From Thiosulfativibrio zosterae (GTDB lineage Bacteria; Pseudomonadota; Gammaproteobacteria; Thiomicrospirales; Thiomicrospiraceae): DNA of 64,000 bases. Each line of letters opens with the position of its first letter. The first letter of the stretch is position 1. The notes under the pieces were generated by a model. It saw nothing but the letters and a program-made list of their open reading frames with translations. It made no database searches and was not told the origin of the DNA. Below are positions 20,799-30,780 of this stretch, one piece after another. The DNA lies in NCBI RefSeq assembly GCF_011398155.1, contig NZ_AP021888.1, forward strand, positions 1,843,501 through 1,907,500, in the 5' to 3' direction. Position numbers and translations under genes: made by a program.

Positions 20799-21286
20799 TT
20801 TGCTAACGCCTCCAACAATTCATCAACAGAAGCTTCTGTTAGATTCTCGTAATAATCTTTACCCACCATCATGGCAGGTGCGCCACCGCAGGCACCTAAG
20901 CATTCAACTTTTTTAATTGAGAAAAGTCCATCTTCAGTGACTTCACCCACATGAACACCTAATTTCTTTTCTAGGTACTCTAAAATTTCATCACTACCAC
21001 GCAGCATACAAGAAATATTGGTACACAAGGCCAGTTTGTGTTTACCGACAGGCTTGTGTTCATACATTGAATAAAAGGTTGCCACTTCATAAACCGCAAT
21101 TGGGCGCATGTCTAGATAAGCAGCCACTTCATTCATCAATTCAGTGGTTAAGTAACCACCATTTTCTTCTTGCACAATACGCAATGCTGGCATCACTGCA
21201 GAAACTTTTTGATCTGCAGGATAATGCGAAATCCAACGATCGATTCTTTCTTTGACGGAACCTTGGATCATAGCTTCTGAACTCAT
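20795..21286 (-). CDS. nuoE: NADH-quinone oxidoreductase subunit E, [2Fe-2S]
   Basis: This is a thioredoxin-fold peripheral subunit holding cluster N1a. The four cluster cysteines are visible as the pair in [12 protein letters not shown] and the pair in [11 protein letters not shown]. The protein has 163 residues, normal for the family. It overlaps both neighbours by four bases (nuoD upstream, nuoF downstream), so the three genes are translationally coupled. Confidence 0.97.
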   Translation of the reverse strand: MSSEAMIQGSVKERIDRWISHYPADQKVSAVMPALRIVQEENGGYLTTELMNEVAAYLDMRPIAVYEVATFYSMYEHKPVGKHKLALCTNISCMLRGSDEILEYLEKKLGVHVGEVTEDGLFSIKKVECLGACGGAPAMMVGKDYYENLTEASVDELLEALAK

Positions 21287-22536
21287 CGATCTACCTCTCC
21301 AAATACGATATCTTGTGTACCAATAATGGCAACCACATCTGCAATCATATGCCCTTTAGCCATTTCATCTAAAGCAGCAAGATGTGCAAAACCGGGCGCA
21401 CGAACTTTCATGCGATAAGGTTTATTTGCCCCATCTGAAACCATATAAATACCAAACTCACCTTTTGGATGTTCAACAGCAGAATAAACCTCGCTGTTAG
21501 GTACGGTATAACCTTCTGTGAACAATTTGAAGTGGTGAATTAAGGCTTCCATATTTGACTTAGCATCTTCACGAGAAGGCGGAGCCACTTTATGGTCAGC
21601 GCTCATCACTGGTCCTGGATTGGCCTTTAACCAAGCAACACACTGTTTAATGATTTTATTAGATTCACGCATTTCAGCAACACGAACCAAATAACGATCA
21701 TAACAATCACCGGTAACCCCGACAGGAATATCAAAATCTAGACGATCATAAACTTCATAAGGTTGTTTTTTGCGTAAATCCCAAGCAATTCCAGAACCTC
21801 TTAACATAGGCCCCGTGAAACCAAGTTGCAATGCACGCTCAGGGGAAACAATGCCAATATCCACAGTTCTTTGTTTCCAGATACGATTATCAGTTAAGAG
21901 TGTTTCATACTCATCAATGTAACCTGGGAAACGCTGCGTAAAGGCTTCAATAAAATCCAACAACGATCCTTCACGGGTTTCATTAAGTTGGTCTAAATTT
22001 TTACCAGAATGCCATTTAGACTCTTGATATTTCGCCATGGTGTCTGGTAAATCACGGTAAACCCCACCCGGACGGTAATAGGTAGCATGCATACGCGCAC
22101 CAGAAACAGCTTCATAGCAATCCATTAAGTCTTCACGCTCACGGAAAGCATACAAGAATACCGTCATCGCCCCAATGTCCAATGCATGAGCGCCCAACCA
22201 CATCAAATGGTTTAGTACACGAGTAATTTCATCGAACATGACACGAATATATTGAGCACGCTCAGGGACTTCAACGCCCAACATTTTTTCAATGGCCATA
22301 ACATAAGCATGTTCGTTAGCCATCATAGAAACATAATCTAGACGGTCCATATAACCAATGGATTGATTAAACGGCTTATACTCCACAAGCTTTTCAGTGC
22401 CTCTATGAAGCAAACCGATATGCGGATCGGAGCGAACAATAGTTTCACCATCCAACTCTAGTACAAGACGCAACACACCATGCGCAGAGGGATGTTGCGG
22501 ACCAAAGTTAAGCGTATAGTTACGAATTTCAGACAT
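21283..22536 (-). CDS. nuoD: NADH-quinone oxidoreductase subunit D
   Basis: This 49-kDa-type subunit forms the quinone-binding pocket with NuoB and NuoH. The 417-residue protein begins with the conserved [16 protein letters not shown] segment and contains [20 protein letters not shown]. It is a separate gene from nuoC, unlike the nuoCD fusion of enterobacteria. The C-terminus ends in [13 protein letters not shown], typical of the family. Confidence 0.97.
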   Translation of the reverse strand: MSEIRNYTLNFGPQHPSAHGVLRLVLELDGETIVRSDPHIGLLHRGTEKLVEYKPFNQSIGYMDRLDYVSMMANEHAYVMAIEKMLGVEVPERAQYIRVMFDEITRVLNHLMWLGAHALDIGAMTVFLYAFREREDLMDCYEAVSGARMHATYYRPGGVYRDLPDTMAKYQESKWHSGKNLDQLNETREGSLLDFIEAFTQRFPGYIDEYETLLTDNRIWKQRTVDIGIVSPERALQLGFTGPMLRGSGIAWDLRKKQPYEVYDRLDFDIPVGVTGDCYDRYLVRVAEMRESNKIIKQCVAWLKANPGPVMSADHKVAPPSREDAKSNMEALIHHFKLFTEGYTVPNSEVYSAVEHPKGEFGIYMVSDGANKPYRMKVRAPGFAHLAALDEMAKGHMIADVVAIIGTQDIVFGEVDR

Positions 22537-22565
22537 AATGTTTTCCTATAGTCTCCGTTCTTGCA

Positions 22566-23228
22566 TCAAACTTCGTTCGCGCGAATCACGCGTGGGACAT
22601 TAACACGGTTTTCAATTGAAACAGGTTCATAGACAACGCGCTCTTTTTCAGCGTCATAACGCATTTCGACATGACCAGTCAACGGGAAATCTTTTCTGAG
22701 TGGGTGTCCGACAAAACCATAGTCTGTCAAAATACGGCGCAAATCAGGGTGTCCACTAAAAATAATACCAAACAAATCAAATGCTTCACGCTCAAACCAA
22801 TTTGCGCAATTCCAAACAGAAACCACTGACGGAACGACTGGCATAGCCGTATCATCAGGATAGACTTTCACACGAAGTCGTAAGTTTCTTTCAACGGACA
22901 ATAAATGATACACAACCGCAAATCTTCGAGGTTGCATTAAGTCCTGATCAGACTCCTCTTCTGCAAAATCGAACACGCCACGGCTGTAACCAGTATTGGC
23001 GGCACCAAAGGTTTCCCAATTTGCTTTTCCGTAGGCTAGATAATCAACACCACACAAATCAACCATCTGTTCAAACTTTAATTGCGTTTTAAGCGTATCC
23101 ATCGCTTCTAAGGCCATATCTGGCTTTAGTTCAATGGTCAATTCATCCAAATTAACCACTGAGTTAACAAGCGAGCTTGCTAGCACACTGGCAACTTCTT
23201 TCTGTAAATCTAAAATCGACTGTTTCAT
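22566..23228 (-). CDS. nuoC: NADH-quinone oxidoreductase subunit C
   Basis: This is the 30-kDa-type peripheral subunit of complex I. The 220-residue protein carries the signature [19 protein letters not shown] (around residues 146-168) followed by [15 protein letters not shown], both diagnostic. It is a stand-alone gene, 15 bp after nuoB and 29 bp before nuoD. Confidence 0.97.
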   Translation of the reverse strand: MKQSILDLQKEVASVLASSLVNSVVNLDELTIELKPDMALEAMDTLKTQLKFEQMVDLCGVDYLAYGKANWETFGAANTGYSRGVFDFAEEESDQDLMQPRRFAVVYHLLSVERNLRLRVKVYPDDTAMPVVPSVVSVWNCANWFEREAFDLFGIIFSGHPDLRRILTDYGFVGHPLRKDFPLTGHVEMRYDAEKERVVYEPVSIENRVNVPRVIRANEV

Positions 23229-23243
23229 AGCAAATCTCTTTCT

Positions 23244-23720
23244 CTAGCGGGCGATTGTATTGGTACGCTTTATCTTATTTTGCAACTGAACAATACCATA
23301 TAAAAGGGCTTCAGCCGTTGGAGGGCATCCTGGCACATAGACATCAACAGGCACGATACGATCGCATCCACGAACAACAGAGTAAGAATAATGATAGTAA
23401 CCCCCGCCGTTCGCACAAGATCCCATGGAAATTACCCATCTAGGCTCAGCCATCTGATCGTAAACTTTACGCAATGCAGGCGCCATCTTATTCACCAAAG
23501 TTCCTGCAACAATCATGACATCAGACTGACGCGGACTGGGTCTAAAAATAATCCCAAAACGGTCTAAATCGTAGCGTGAAGCACCCGCATGCATCATTTC
23601 AACCGCACAACATGCCAATCCAAATGTCATGGGCCACAAAGAACCTGTACGCGCCCAGTTAATTAGTTTGTCAGCGGATGTGGTGACAACACCTTCCTTT
23701 AAAACGCCTTCTATTCCCAC
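23244..23720 (-). CDS. nuoB: NADH-quinone oxidoreductase subunit B, [4Fe-4S] N2
   Basis: This subunit carries cluster N2, the last redox centre before quinone. Tandem Cys37-Cys38 in [10 protein letters not shown], the Cys in [11 protein letters not shown] and the Cys in [12 protein letters not shown] are the cluster ligands. I place the start at the GTG at 23720 ([10 protein letters not shown]), preceded by AAAGGAG at good spacing, giving 158 residues and a 10-bp overlap with nuoA. An ATG seven codons upstream (23741) is also in frame but would overlap nuoA by 31 bp and has no better ribosome-binding site. Confidence 0.94.
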   Translation of the reverse strand: MGIEGVLKEGVVTTSADKLINWARTGSLWPMTFGLACCAVEMMHAGASRYDLDRFGIIFRPSPRQSDVMIVAGTLVNKMAPALRKVYDQMAEPRWVISMGSCANGGGYYHYSYSVVRGCDRIVPVDVYVPGCPPTAEALLYGIVQLQNKIKRTNTIAR

Positions 23721-24067
23721 TCTAGCGCTCCTTTCTTCCACTCGTAAATAAATCCAACGACAAGGATGGTTAAAAACACACCCATAGCCAACAAGCCAAA
23801 AGTTCCGATTTCATCGAGAACAATGGCCCATGGAAATAAAAATGCGATTTCCAAGTCAAAGATGATAAATAAAATTGCAACAAGATAGAAGCGCACGTCA
23901 AACTTCATACGCGCATCTTCAAAGGCTTCGAAGCCACACTCATAAGGTGAGTTTTTTTCTGAGTCAGGTTTGTTAGGTCCTAGAATGAATCCAATGATAA
24001 TTGGACCAAGACCAAAAAGAGCACCAAGCACGATAAACACGAGAACTGGTAAATAATTTTCTAGCAT
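23711..24067 (-). CDS. nuoA: NADH-quinone oxidoreductase subunit A
   Basis: This is the first gene of the nuo operon, encoding a 118-residue membrane subunit with three helices. The conserved [23 protein letters not shown] loop contains the Cys whose exposure changes between active and resting enzyme in the family, and [14 protein letters not shown] follows in helix 2. The leader between this gene and tRNA-Leu is 105 bp and holds inverted repeats. Confidence 0.97.
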   Translation of the reverse strand: MLENYLPVLVFIVLGALFGLGPIIIGFILGPNKPDSEKNSPYECGFEAFEDARMKFDVRFYLVAILFIIFDLEIAFLFPWAIVLDEIGTFGLLAMGVFLTILVVGFIYEWKKGALEWE

Positions 24068-24087
24068 TGGTTTTCGACCTCATCTAG

Positions 24088-24163
24088 CTAGGAGCGTTCC
24101 TAGGTGTTAACAAATTACAATCACTGTAATCGATTGAGATAAACCCCTAGTATAACAACTAGG
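24088..24163. promoter_or_regulatory. Inverted repeats in the nuo leader
   Basis: Three inverted repeats are packed between tRNA-Leu and nuoA. They are CTAGGA/TCCTAG (24088-24103), ATTACA-N5-TGTAAT (24114-24130) and CCTAG-N8-CTAGG (24146-24163). The middle one resembles an operator. The outer two could be RNA hairpins that end or process the tRNA transcript. No clear sigma-70 promoter is seen, so nuo may also be read through from upstream genes. Confidence 0.35.
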
Positions 24164-24172
24164 AGCAATGTA

Positions 24173-24258
24173 TGGTGCCGATGGCCGGACTCGAACCGGC
24201 ACAGCCTTAAGCCACTACCACCTCAAGGTAGCGTGTATACCAATTTCACCACATCGGC
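24173..24258 (-). tRNA. tRNA-Leu (GAG)
   Basis: This 86-nt class II tRNA has a long variable arm, encoded CCA, a perfect seven-base-pair acceptor stem (GCCGATG with CATCGGC) and anticodon loop TTGAGGT, so the anticodon is GAG. It lies directly after secG, as leuU does in Escherichia coli. Confidence 0.96.
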
Positions 24259-24272
24259 TTTAAAATTAAATT

Positions 24273-24587
24273 TTATTCTGGAACCACTGGCGAATTAGAT
24301 TTCGCTGGTTCAACAGGTTGTTCTATTTTCTTAATAACACTTTCATAACCCTTGGCTTGTTCCGCACCCAAATAGGCAAGTGTCAGACTGGTTACAAAAA
24401 ATAATGACGCCACTAAAACGGTGACTTTCAGCATAAATGAGCTGCCACCGCTACTGCCGAAAACACTCTGTGAAGATCCACCACCAAAGTTAGCACCAGC
24501 GTCAGCGCCTTTACCCTGTTGCAGCATTACTAACACAACCAATACAAAAGCAATTATTAAATGAATTGCCAAAATAATTTGAAACAT
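24273..24587 (-). CDS. secG: Protein translocase subunit SecG
   Basis: This is a small membrane subunit that supports SecYEG protein export. The ATG at 24587 ([11 protein letters not shown]) gives 104 residues and lies one base after the tpiA stop; a longer in-frame start would overlap tpiA. Two hydrophobic helices flank the characteristic [26 protein letters not shown] loop. The C-terminus is a short charged tail. The order tpiA-secG-tRNA-Leu is conserved in many proteobacteria. Confidence 0.93.
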   Translation of the reverse strand: MFQIILAIHLIIAFVLVVLVMLQQGKGADAGANFGGGSSQSVFGSSGGSSFMLKVTVLVASLFFVTSLTLAYLGAEQAKGYESVIKKIEQPVEPAKSNSPVVPE

Positions 24588-24588
24588 C

Positions 24589-25347
24589 TTAAGCCCCTGC
24601 TGCTTGACAGATGGCCATAAAGTCATCTGCGTTTAGTGAAGCCCCACCAATTAAACCACCATCGATATCTGGCTGACCAAATAACTCTTTGGCATTATCT
24701 GGCTTTACGCTACCACCGTATTGAATTATAACTTTTTCTGCTACTGCTGGATTTAACCCAGCTAATTTACCACGAATAAATGCATGCACCTCTTGAGCCT
24801 GAGCAGAAGAAGCTGTCTTACCTGTGCCAATGGCCCAAACAGGCTCGTAAGCGATGACAATTGCAGAAAACTTATCAATACCTACTTTATTTAAAACCGC
24901 ATCTAGTTGACGACCAATCACTGACTCAACCTGATTAGCTTCACGCTCTTCCAGCGTTTCACCTACACACAAAATTGGGGTTAAACCAGAATCTAATGCA
25001 ACACTTACTTTTTCCGCTATTAGAGCATCTGTTTCGCCATAAATAGCGCGTCGTTCCGAATGTCCTAGAATAACATATTGACAGCCACAGTCTTTCAACA
25101 TGCTTGCCGACAGTTCGCCAGTATAAGCACCTTGCCCTGGAACTTGGCACATATTTTGAGCTCCGACAAAAATTCCATCACCTGCTAAACATTTATGGGT
25201 GTAATCCAAATAAACCGCAGGTGGACAAATAGCCACAGTCACATCACCAATTAGGCCAGACTTTGCATTTAAACCTGTCATTAAATCTTTAATAGAGGCT
25301 TTTGAACCATGCATTTTCCAGTTTCCAGCTACAAATGGTTTTCTCAT
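24589..25347 (-). CDS. tpiA: Triosephosphate isomerase
   Basis: This enzyme interconverts dihydroxyacetone phosphate and glyceraldehyde-3-phosphate in glycolysis and the Calvin cycle. The 252-residue TIM-barrel protein has active-site Lys11 in GNWKMHG, electrophile His96 in ILGHSERR and base Glu168 in [11 protein letters not shown]. The phosphate-binding [11 protein letters not shown] loop is present. It lies between glmM and secG, all leftward. Confidence 0.97.
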   Translation of the reverse strand: MRKPFVAGNWKMHGSKASIKDLMTGLNAKSGLIGDVTVAICPPAVYLDYTHKCLAGDGIFVGAQNMCQVPGQGAYTGELSASMLKDCGCQYVILGHSERRAIYGETDALIAEKVSVALDSGLTPILCVGETLEEREANQVESVIGRQLDAVLNKVGIDKFSAIVIAYEPVWAIGTGKTASSAQAQEVHAFIRGKLAGLNPAVAEKVIIQYGGSVKPDNAKELFGQPDIDGGLIGGASLNADDFMAICQAAGA

Positions 25348-25417
25348 GAGTTTGTCTCCGACACAAAAATTCCCGCTATATTAGCTTTTAATTTTATAAA
25401 TTACAATATTGACAAAT

Positions 25418-26746
25418 TTATGAAAATTCTGTTTCAACCAATTTAGCCAATCTTTCTGCTAAATTTTGTATCAGTTTTGCATCCTCACCCTCAATCATCA
25501 CTCGAATTAAAGATTCAGTTCCAGACGCTCTTAACAACACCCTACCCTTGCCCAACATCTCTGCTTCAACTTGCTCAACTGCAGCTCGTAATGCTTGATT
25601 ACGCTCAAAGCCAGACTTATCTTTAACATGAACATTGATCAAAACTTGCGGATAAACTTGCATAGGTGCAATGAGTTCATCCAAGGTTTTGGACTGATTC
25701 ACAATAATTGCCATCACCTGCAAGGAAGCAATAATGCCATCGCCTGTTGTTGTTTTATCCAAAGACAGTACATGTCCTGAAGATTCTGCACCCAACTGCC
25801 AATCCCGAGCCATTAAGGCTTCCATGACATAACGATCCCCAACCTGGGTACGAACAAAGTCTATATTTTTTTCTTTAAGGGCATTTTCTAAACCCATATT
25901 CGTCATCAGGGTTCCAACAACACCCCTAACTGGTTTTTTGGCATACACCGCCAAAAGATATAACAAGGCATCGCCATCCAAAATTCGACCTGAACCCGAA
26001 ACCATCATGACGCGATCTCCGTCGCCGTCATAAGCAATGCCAAGATCAGCAGAACTGGACAACACTTTTTGTTGCAAAGCCGCCAAATCAGTCGCACCAC
26101 ACCCCAAATTGATATTTAGACCATTGGGGGAAACACCCATTTCGATGACTTCCGCACCCAACTCTTGAAACACCGAGGGGGCCACATGATAAGTCGCACC
26201 ATTGGCACAGTCTAATACAATTTTAAAACCATCCAGTTTTCTTTGCGCATGATAGGTACTTTTACAAAATTCAATATACCGCCCCGCAGCATCGTCAATT
26301 CTTCGCGCTTTTCCAAGAAGCTCTGAAGACACGGTTTCTATTTCGCCTTCAAAAGCTGACTCAACCTCTAATTCTATCTCATCTGAAATTTTTAATCCCT
26401 TCGCAGAAAAGAACTTAATACCGTTATCATAATGCGGATTATGTGAAGCACTGATGACTATGCCGGCATCACAATGAAATGTTTGGGTTAAGTAAGCGAT
26501 TGCAGGGGTTGGCATAGGACCCACCAAATAAACATCTATGCCTGCCGAAATAAAGCCTGCTTCAAGAGCTGATTCAAACATATAGCCAGATATTCGAGTA
26601 TCTTTGCCGATTAGGACTGATTTTTCACCGTGTTTTTTAATGACTTTACCCGTAGCCCATCCCAGCTTCAAAATCTGGTCTGGACGAATCATTCCCTTGC
26701 CCACACGATTACGAATACCGTCTGTGCCAAAATATTTTTTTTTCAT
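25418..26746 (-). CDS. glmM: Phosphoglucosamine mutase
   Basis: This enzyme converts glucosamine-6-phosphate to glucosamine-1-phosphate for UDP-GlcNAc and cell-wall synthesis. The 442-residue protein carries the phosphoserine loop [16 protein letters not shown] (Ser101), the metal loop DGDGDR and the sugar/phosphate-binding [13 protein letters not shown] near the C-terminus. It lies 16 bp after folP, in the conserved ftsH-folP-glmM order. Confidence 0.97.
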   Translation of the reverse strand: MKKKYFGTDGIRNRVGKGMIRPDQILKLGWATGKVIKKHGEKSVLIGKDTRISGYMFESALEAGFISAGIDVYLVGPMPTPAIAYLTQTFHCDAGIVISASHNPHYDNGIKFFSAKGLKISDEIELEVESAFEGEIETVSSELLGKARRIDDAAGRYIEFCKSTYHAQRKLDGFKIVLDCANGATYHVAPSVFQELGAEVIEMGVSPNGLNINLGCGATDLAALQQKVLSSSADLGIAYDGDGDRVMMVSGSGRILDGDALLYLLAVYAKKPVRGVVGTLMTNMGLENALKEKNIDFVRTQVGDRYVMEALMARDWQLGAESSGHVLSLDKTTTGDGIIASLQVMAIIVNQSKTLDELIAPMQVYPQVLINVHVKDKSGFERNQALRAAVEQVEAEMLGKGRVLLRASGTESLIRVMIEGEDAKLIQNLAERLAKLVETEFS

Positions 26747-26762
26747 AACACCCTAATTTCTG

Positions 26763-27590
26763 TTAATTATGCAAACCCAACGCCGAAGCTACTCTTAGAG
26801 CTTGCAAGGTTTCTGGCACATCATGCACCCTTAGAATCTGAGCGCCTTTTTGCATGGCAACTATGGCTGCCGCAAGCGAACCCGCTAACCTTGATTCATT
26901 GAGATCCATCTTTTGGAGCGCGCCAATCATAGACTTTCGTGAAACCCCGACCAAGACAGGGCAATTTAACTGCTGAAAAACTTCTAAAGAGCCGAATAAT
27001 TCTACATTATGTTGTAATGTTTTACCAAAGCCAAATCCAGGATCTACACAAATGTTACTGAGTTGAAGCCCTGATTCCTGACATTTTTCCAGTCGATTCT
27101 TCAGAAAACTCATCACCTCTTCAACCACATTTTCATAAGAGGGGCTTGCCTGCATGGTCTGTGGCGTGCCCTGCTTATGCATTAAACAAACTTTAACATC
27201 ATGCTGAGCCAATAACTCTAGCGCTCCTGGAGCTTGCAAAGCATTGACATCATTAATCATCCAAACACCCTTAGAAAGCACTTCACGCATCACTTCTGTT
27301 TTGTAGGTGTCGATAGAAATCGGTAAATCACAAGCTTCTCTAATCCAATCCATCGCCGGTAAAACCCGCGCTAATTCTTCGTCTACTGAAACAATATTGG
27401 CACCAGGCCTGGTTGATTCTCCACCTATATCAATCAAATCAGCACCTGATTTTGCCATCATTTCTGCTGCTCTAATCACCGAGTCTCGATCGACAGTTTT
27501 ACCACCATCCGAAAAGGAATCTGGCGTGACATTCAGGATTCCCATTACCAAAGGTAAAGCTTGCTTGTTATTATGCATCTTGAATTTCAT
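26763..27590 (-). CDS. folP: Dihydropteroate synthase
   Basis: This enzyme joins p-aminobenzoate to dihydropterin pyrophosphate in folate synthesis. The 275-residue TIM-barrel protein contains the family signatures MGILNVTPDSFSDGG (residues 16-30) and GGESTRPGAN (56-65). The ATG at 27590 lies directly after the T run of the ftsH terminator hairpin, so its ribosome-binding region overlaps that structure; Met5 is an alternative start. A copy of the 12-bp palindrome at 27402-27413 encodes the conserved TRPG with an AGG arginine codon. Confidence 0.95.
   Translation of the reverse strand: MKFKMHNNKQALPLVMGILNVTPDSFSDGGKTVDRDSVIRAAEMMAKSGADLIDIGGESTRPGANIVSVDEELARVLPAMDWIREACDLPISIDTYKTEVMREVLSKGVWMINDVNALQAPGALELLAQHDVKVCLMHKQGTPQTMQASPSYENVVEEVMSFLKNRLEKCQESGLQLSNICVDPGFGFGKTLQHNVELFGSLEVFQQLNCPVLVGVSRKSMIGALQKMDLNESRLAGSLAAAIVAMQKGAQILRVHDVPETLQALRVASALGLHN
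27402..27413. repeat. Dispersed palindrome ACCAGGCCTGGT, copy 4 (inside folP)
   Basis: Exact 12-bp palindrome, read on the minus strand as T-R-P-G. This differs in frame from the Q-A-W copies, and the AT-rich flanks are weaker. Confidence 0.75.
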
Positions 27591-27594
27591 CCAT

Positions 27595-27617
27595 AAAAAA
27601 GCCCCATTGCTGGGGCT
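27595..27617 (-). terminator. Terminator-like hairpin between ftsH and folP
   Basis: On the minus strand AGCCCCA pairs with TGGGGCT around a short loop, followed by six T (A run 27595-27600). It ends four bases before the folP ATG, so it may attenuate folP rather than simply end ftsH. Confidence 0.7.
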
Positions 27618-27638
27618 AAATTGCTAACGCTAAAAGGT

Positions 27639-29603
27639 TTAGCTTAATTTAACATCTGTCGCGCCGTCAATATCCACCGTTTTAGGAGATTCGACTTCAG
27701 TTTGAGTTGCTTTCTCATCTTGAGCAGCAACACTGCCGCTATCATTCTTATCAGAATGATCTTCACGATTCATTTCATGCCATTCTTTAGGTTCACCGGG
27801 TGGCTGTCTGTTCATTAAGTTCTTGACCTGATCTGCATCAATCGTTTCATAGGTCATCAAAGCGTCTGCCATTGCATGCAAGATATCAATATTATCTTCC
27901 AGGAGCTTTTGTGAGCGCTGGTAGTTACGATCAATAAACTTACGAATTTCTAAGTCAATTTCTTTAGAAATTTCACCAGATACATTGGCGTTACGAGATG
28001 ACCCCATAATTGAACCATTGTCATCTTCTTCGTACATCAATGGACCTAAAGACTCAGACAAGCCCCACTTGGTCACCATATTACGAGCAATGTGAGTTGC
28101 ACGCATAATGTCGTTGCTGGCACCGGTGGTTACGGCTTCTGCACCAAAAATCATTTCTTCTGCAATACGACCGCCATACAAACTTGAGAGCTGGCTTTCT
28201 AGCTTACGCTTAGAATACGAATAAGAATCTTCTAAGGGCAAATACATGGTGACACCCAAGGCTCTACCACGCGGCATAATACTGACTTTATAAACGGGAT
28301 CATGCTCTGGCACTAAGAAACCGATAATGGCGTGCCCAGCTTCATGATAGGCCGTTAACTTTTTCTCTTCTTCGCTCATGACCATCGATTTACGCTCGAC
28401 ACCCATGAGGATTTTGTCTTTCGCTTTTTCAAAGTGAGCCTGAGTCACTATCTTATCGTTATTTCTGGCTGCAAATAACGCCGCTTCGTTAACTAGGTTA
28501 GCCAAGTCAGCACCCGAAAACCCTGGGGTTCCTCGAGCAATCATAGCGGGTTTGACACCAGGATCTAAAGGTACTTTTCGCATATGTACTTTTAAAATCT
28601 GCTCGCGACCACGCACATCGGGTAAACCAACAGTGACTTGACGATCGAAACGACCAGGGCGCAGTAAGGCAGGGTCTAAAACGTCTGCACGGTTAGTCGC
28701 TGCGATAACGATAACCCCTTCATTTCCTTCAAAACCATCCATCTCAACCAACATTTGGTTTAGCGTTTGTTCACGCTCATCATTACCACCGCCCATGCCA
28801 GCACCACGACTACGACCTACGGCATCGATTTCATCGATAAAGATGATGCAAGGCGCATGGGCTTTAGCCTGTTCAAACATGTCACGAACACGAGAAGCCC
28901 CAACCCCAACAAACATTTCTACAAAGTCTGAACCTGAAATACTGAAGAAGGGCACTTTCGCTTCACCCGCAATGGCTTTTGCCAAAAGTGTCTTACCAGT
29001 TCCTGGTGGTCCCACCATCAAAACGCCACGCGGAATATTTCCGCCTAGGTTTTGATATTTTTCGGGGTCTTTTAAGAAATCAACAATTTCACCCACTTCT
29101 TCTTTGGCTTCATCAGCACCAGCAACATCATCCAAGGTGACTTTAACTTGATCATCCGTCAGCATTTTGGCTTTTGACTTACCAAACGACATTGGGCCGC
29201 CCTTTCCACCCAGGCCGCCGCCCATGGAGCGCATAAAGAATATCCATATTCCAATCAATAACAACATTGGGAACCATGAAATGAAAATCTGCATCAAAAC
29301 ACTTTGCTGCTCAGGAGGCTGAGCATTAACGACGACTTTATTATCCAGTAGATCACCCATCAAACCTGGGTCACCTGGATTGTAAGTGGTGAATGCTTGA
29401 CCGTTCGTGTAGGCACCACGAATGGTTGAACCTTCAATTGACACTTGACTCACGCCACCTTGACGAACTTGATCAATAAAGTCCGAATAAGCTAACTGAG
29501 AGCGTGACGATAATTGTTGGCCACTGAAATGATTAAAAATGGACATCATCACTGTTGCGACCACAGTCCAAATCAAAATGTTTTTCAACATATCATTTTT
29601 CAT
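27639..29603 (-). CDS. ftsH: ATP-dependent zinc metalloprotease FtsH
   Basis: This inner-membrane AAA+ protease degrades misfolded membrane proteins and short-lived cytoplasmic regulators. The 654-residue protein has two membrane helices (about 9-25 and 104-124) around a periplasmic loop. The AAA domain follows with Walker A at 198-205 (GPPGTGKT), Walker [10 protein letters not shown] and the pore loop [15 protein letters not shown], then the zinc motif His420-Glu-Ala-Gly-His424. Members of the family regulate LpxC turnover. A possible promoter lies at 29669-29698. Confidence 0.98.
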   Translation of the reverse strand: MKNDMLKNILIWTVVATVMMSIFNHFSGQQLSSRSQLAYSDFIDQVRQGGVSQVSIEGSTIRGAYTNGQAFTTYNPGDPGLMGDLLDNKVVVNAQPPEQQSVLMQIFISWFPMLLLIGIWIFFMRSMGGGLGGKGGPMSFGKSKAKMLTDDQVKVTLDDVAGADEAKEEVGEIVDFLKDPEKYQNLGGNIPRGVLMVGPPGTGKTLLAKAIAGEAKVPFFSISGSDFVEMFVGVGASRVRDMFEQAKAHAPCIIFIDEIDAVGRSRGAGMGGGNDEREQTLNQMLVEMDGFEGNEGVIVIAATNRADVLDPALLRPGRFDRQVTVGLPDVRGREQILKVHMRKVPLDPGVKPAMIARGTPGFSGADLANLVNEAALFAARNNDKIVTQAHFEKAKDKILMGVERKSMVMSEEEKKLTAYHEAGHAIIGFLVPEHDPVYKVSIMPRGRALGVTMYLPLEDSYSYSKRKLESQLSSLYGGRIAEEMIFGAEAVTTGASNDIMRATHIARNMVTKWGLSESLGPLMYEEDDNGSIMGSSRNANVSGEISKEIDLEIRKFIDRNYQRSQKLLEDNIDILHAMADALMTYETIDADQVKNLMNRQPPGEPKEWHEMNREDHSDKNDSGSVAAQDEKATQTEVESPKTVDIDGATDVKLS

Positions 29604-29668
29604 AGAATTCCTTTCAAAAATTCAATTTCAATAAATTGAAACTTTACCATAATTTAAGATAAATTTTA

Positions 29669-29698
29669 CTTATAGTTCATTAGAGTTTACTAATACAA
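29669..29698 (-). promoter_or_regulatory. Possible sigma-70 promoter for ftsH
   Basis: On the minus strand TTGTAT (29693-29698) and TATAAG (29669-29674) are separated by 18 bp, upstream of the ftsH ATG. No heat-shock (sigma-32) consensus was seen. Weak evidence. Confidence 0.3.
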
Positions 29699-29735
29699 TG
29701 CTGAATATATTATGAACTGGCCTCAAGGGTTGACT

Positions 29736-30353
29736 CTACAGTTTACGCCTTGCCAACACATAAATCTCTTTACTGCGAGGACGCGAAGCTTTAGGCTTGC
29801 GGGTAATGACCGTTTGATACTTCTGCTTTAAATCTTTCAGCAAAGCATCATACCCTTCACCTTGAAAAACTTTCATCAGTAAATCTCCACCTGTTTTCAA
29901 TACTTGATCTGCCAAATCGACTGACAACTCCACCAAGTACATCGCTCTGGGGATATCCACGCCCGGATTACCGCTCATATTGGGCGCCATGTCCGACATC
30001 ACCAAATCCACTTCACGGCCACCCAAGCTGTCAATTAAGTTTTGAAACACCTCATCTTCTTGAAAATCGCCTTGAATAAAGGTCACACCCGCAAAAGGTT
30101 CAACCGGCAAAATATCCAGTGCGAACACCTCGCCTTTGCTACCCACCTTGTGACTGGTCCATTGCGACCAACCGCCTGGCGCAGCGCCCAAATCTATGAC
30201 CACCATCCCTGGTTTAAATAAATGGTCTTTCTCGTCTATTTCTTGTAATTTATAAATGGCTCGAGAACGCCAACCCTCTTGCTTGGCTTTGTTGACATAA
30301 TAGTCATCAAAATGCTCTTTTAGCCACCCAGCACTCGATTTACTTCTCGCCAT
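29736..30353 (-). CDS. rlmE: 23S rRNA 2'-O-methyltransferase (U2552), RrmJ/FtsJ
   Basis: This enzyme methylates the 2'-hydroxyl of U2552 in 23S rRNA, a late step of 50S assembly. The 205-residue protein shows the SAM motif [15 protein letters not shown] and the K-D-K-E catalytic residues in [25 protein letters not shown] and SKEIYVLA. It is divergent from yhbY (54 bp apart), the classical arrangement. It lies 132 bp upstream of ftsH. Confidence 0.97.
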   Translation of the reverse strand: MARSKSSAGWLKEHFDDYYVNKAKQEGWRSRAIYKLQEIDEKDHLFKPGMVVIDLGAAPGGWSQWTSHKVGSKGEVFALDILPVEPFAGVTFIQGDFQEDEVFQNLIDSLGGREVDLVMSDMAPNMSGNPGVDIPRAMYLVELSVDLADQVLKTGGDLLMKVFQGEGYDALLKDLKQKYQTVITRKPKASRPRSKEIYVLARRKL

Positions 30354-30407
30354 AATGAGATTTTCCTATAGAATATTATTTTTATAACGACTTACTTTGG
30401 AATTTCA

Positions 30408-30713
30408 ATGTCGAATCAAAAAAACCTTACCCCGTCCCAAGTTAAATTTTTGCGCGGTATCGCCCACGGTTTAAACCCTATTATTATCATTGGGAGTAAA
30501 GGGGTGACTGAAAGCTTAATGGAAGAATTAGAATCTTCGCTTGAGCATCATGAGCTTTTAAAAATTAAAATTGCCATTGGCGAAAAAGATGACCGTAAAG
30601 AAATCATCGAACATATCGTTGCTCAAACACAATCGCAATTGGTTCAAAGCATCGGCAAAACTTGTGTCATCTTCAGAGCCAAAAAACAAACTGAAATCCA
30701 ACTGCCTAAATAA
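30408..30713 (+). CDS. yhbY: YhbY/CRS1 family RNA-binding protein
   Basis: This 101-residue protein is a single CRM domain that binds pre-50S ribosomal particles. The typical core LTPSQVKFLRGIAHGLNPIIIIGSKGVTES-type sequence is present with the GxxG-like loop (GSKG) near residues 31-34. It is divergent from rlmE, which also acts on the large subunit, and is followed by a terminator. Confidence 0.95.
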   Translation: MSNQKNLTPSQVKFLRGIAHGLNPIIIIGSKGVTESLMEELESSLEHHELLKIKIAIGEKDDRKEIIEHIVAQTQSQLVQSIGKTCVIFRAKKQTEIQLPK

Positions 30714-30738
30714 CTTAATCGTTTTGTAGTTGGTTTAC

Positions 30739-30770
30739 AAAAAAAGCGCCGGCAAGGCGCTTTTTCTTTT
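30739..30770. terminator. Bidirectional terminator between yhbY and metZ
   Basis: GCGCC (30746-30750) pairs with GGCGC (30756-30760). An A run lies to the left and a T run to the right, so it can end both the rightward yhbY and the leftward metZ transcripts. Confidence 0.85.
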
Positions 30771-30780
30771 TACACCAAGA

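Noticed and set aside
29604-29735. Heat-shock promoter for ftsH
   Set aside because: A CTTGAG sequence is present but no CCCCAT-like -10 element follows at suitable spacing.
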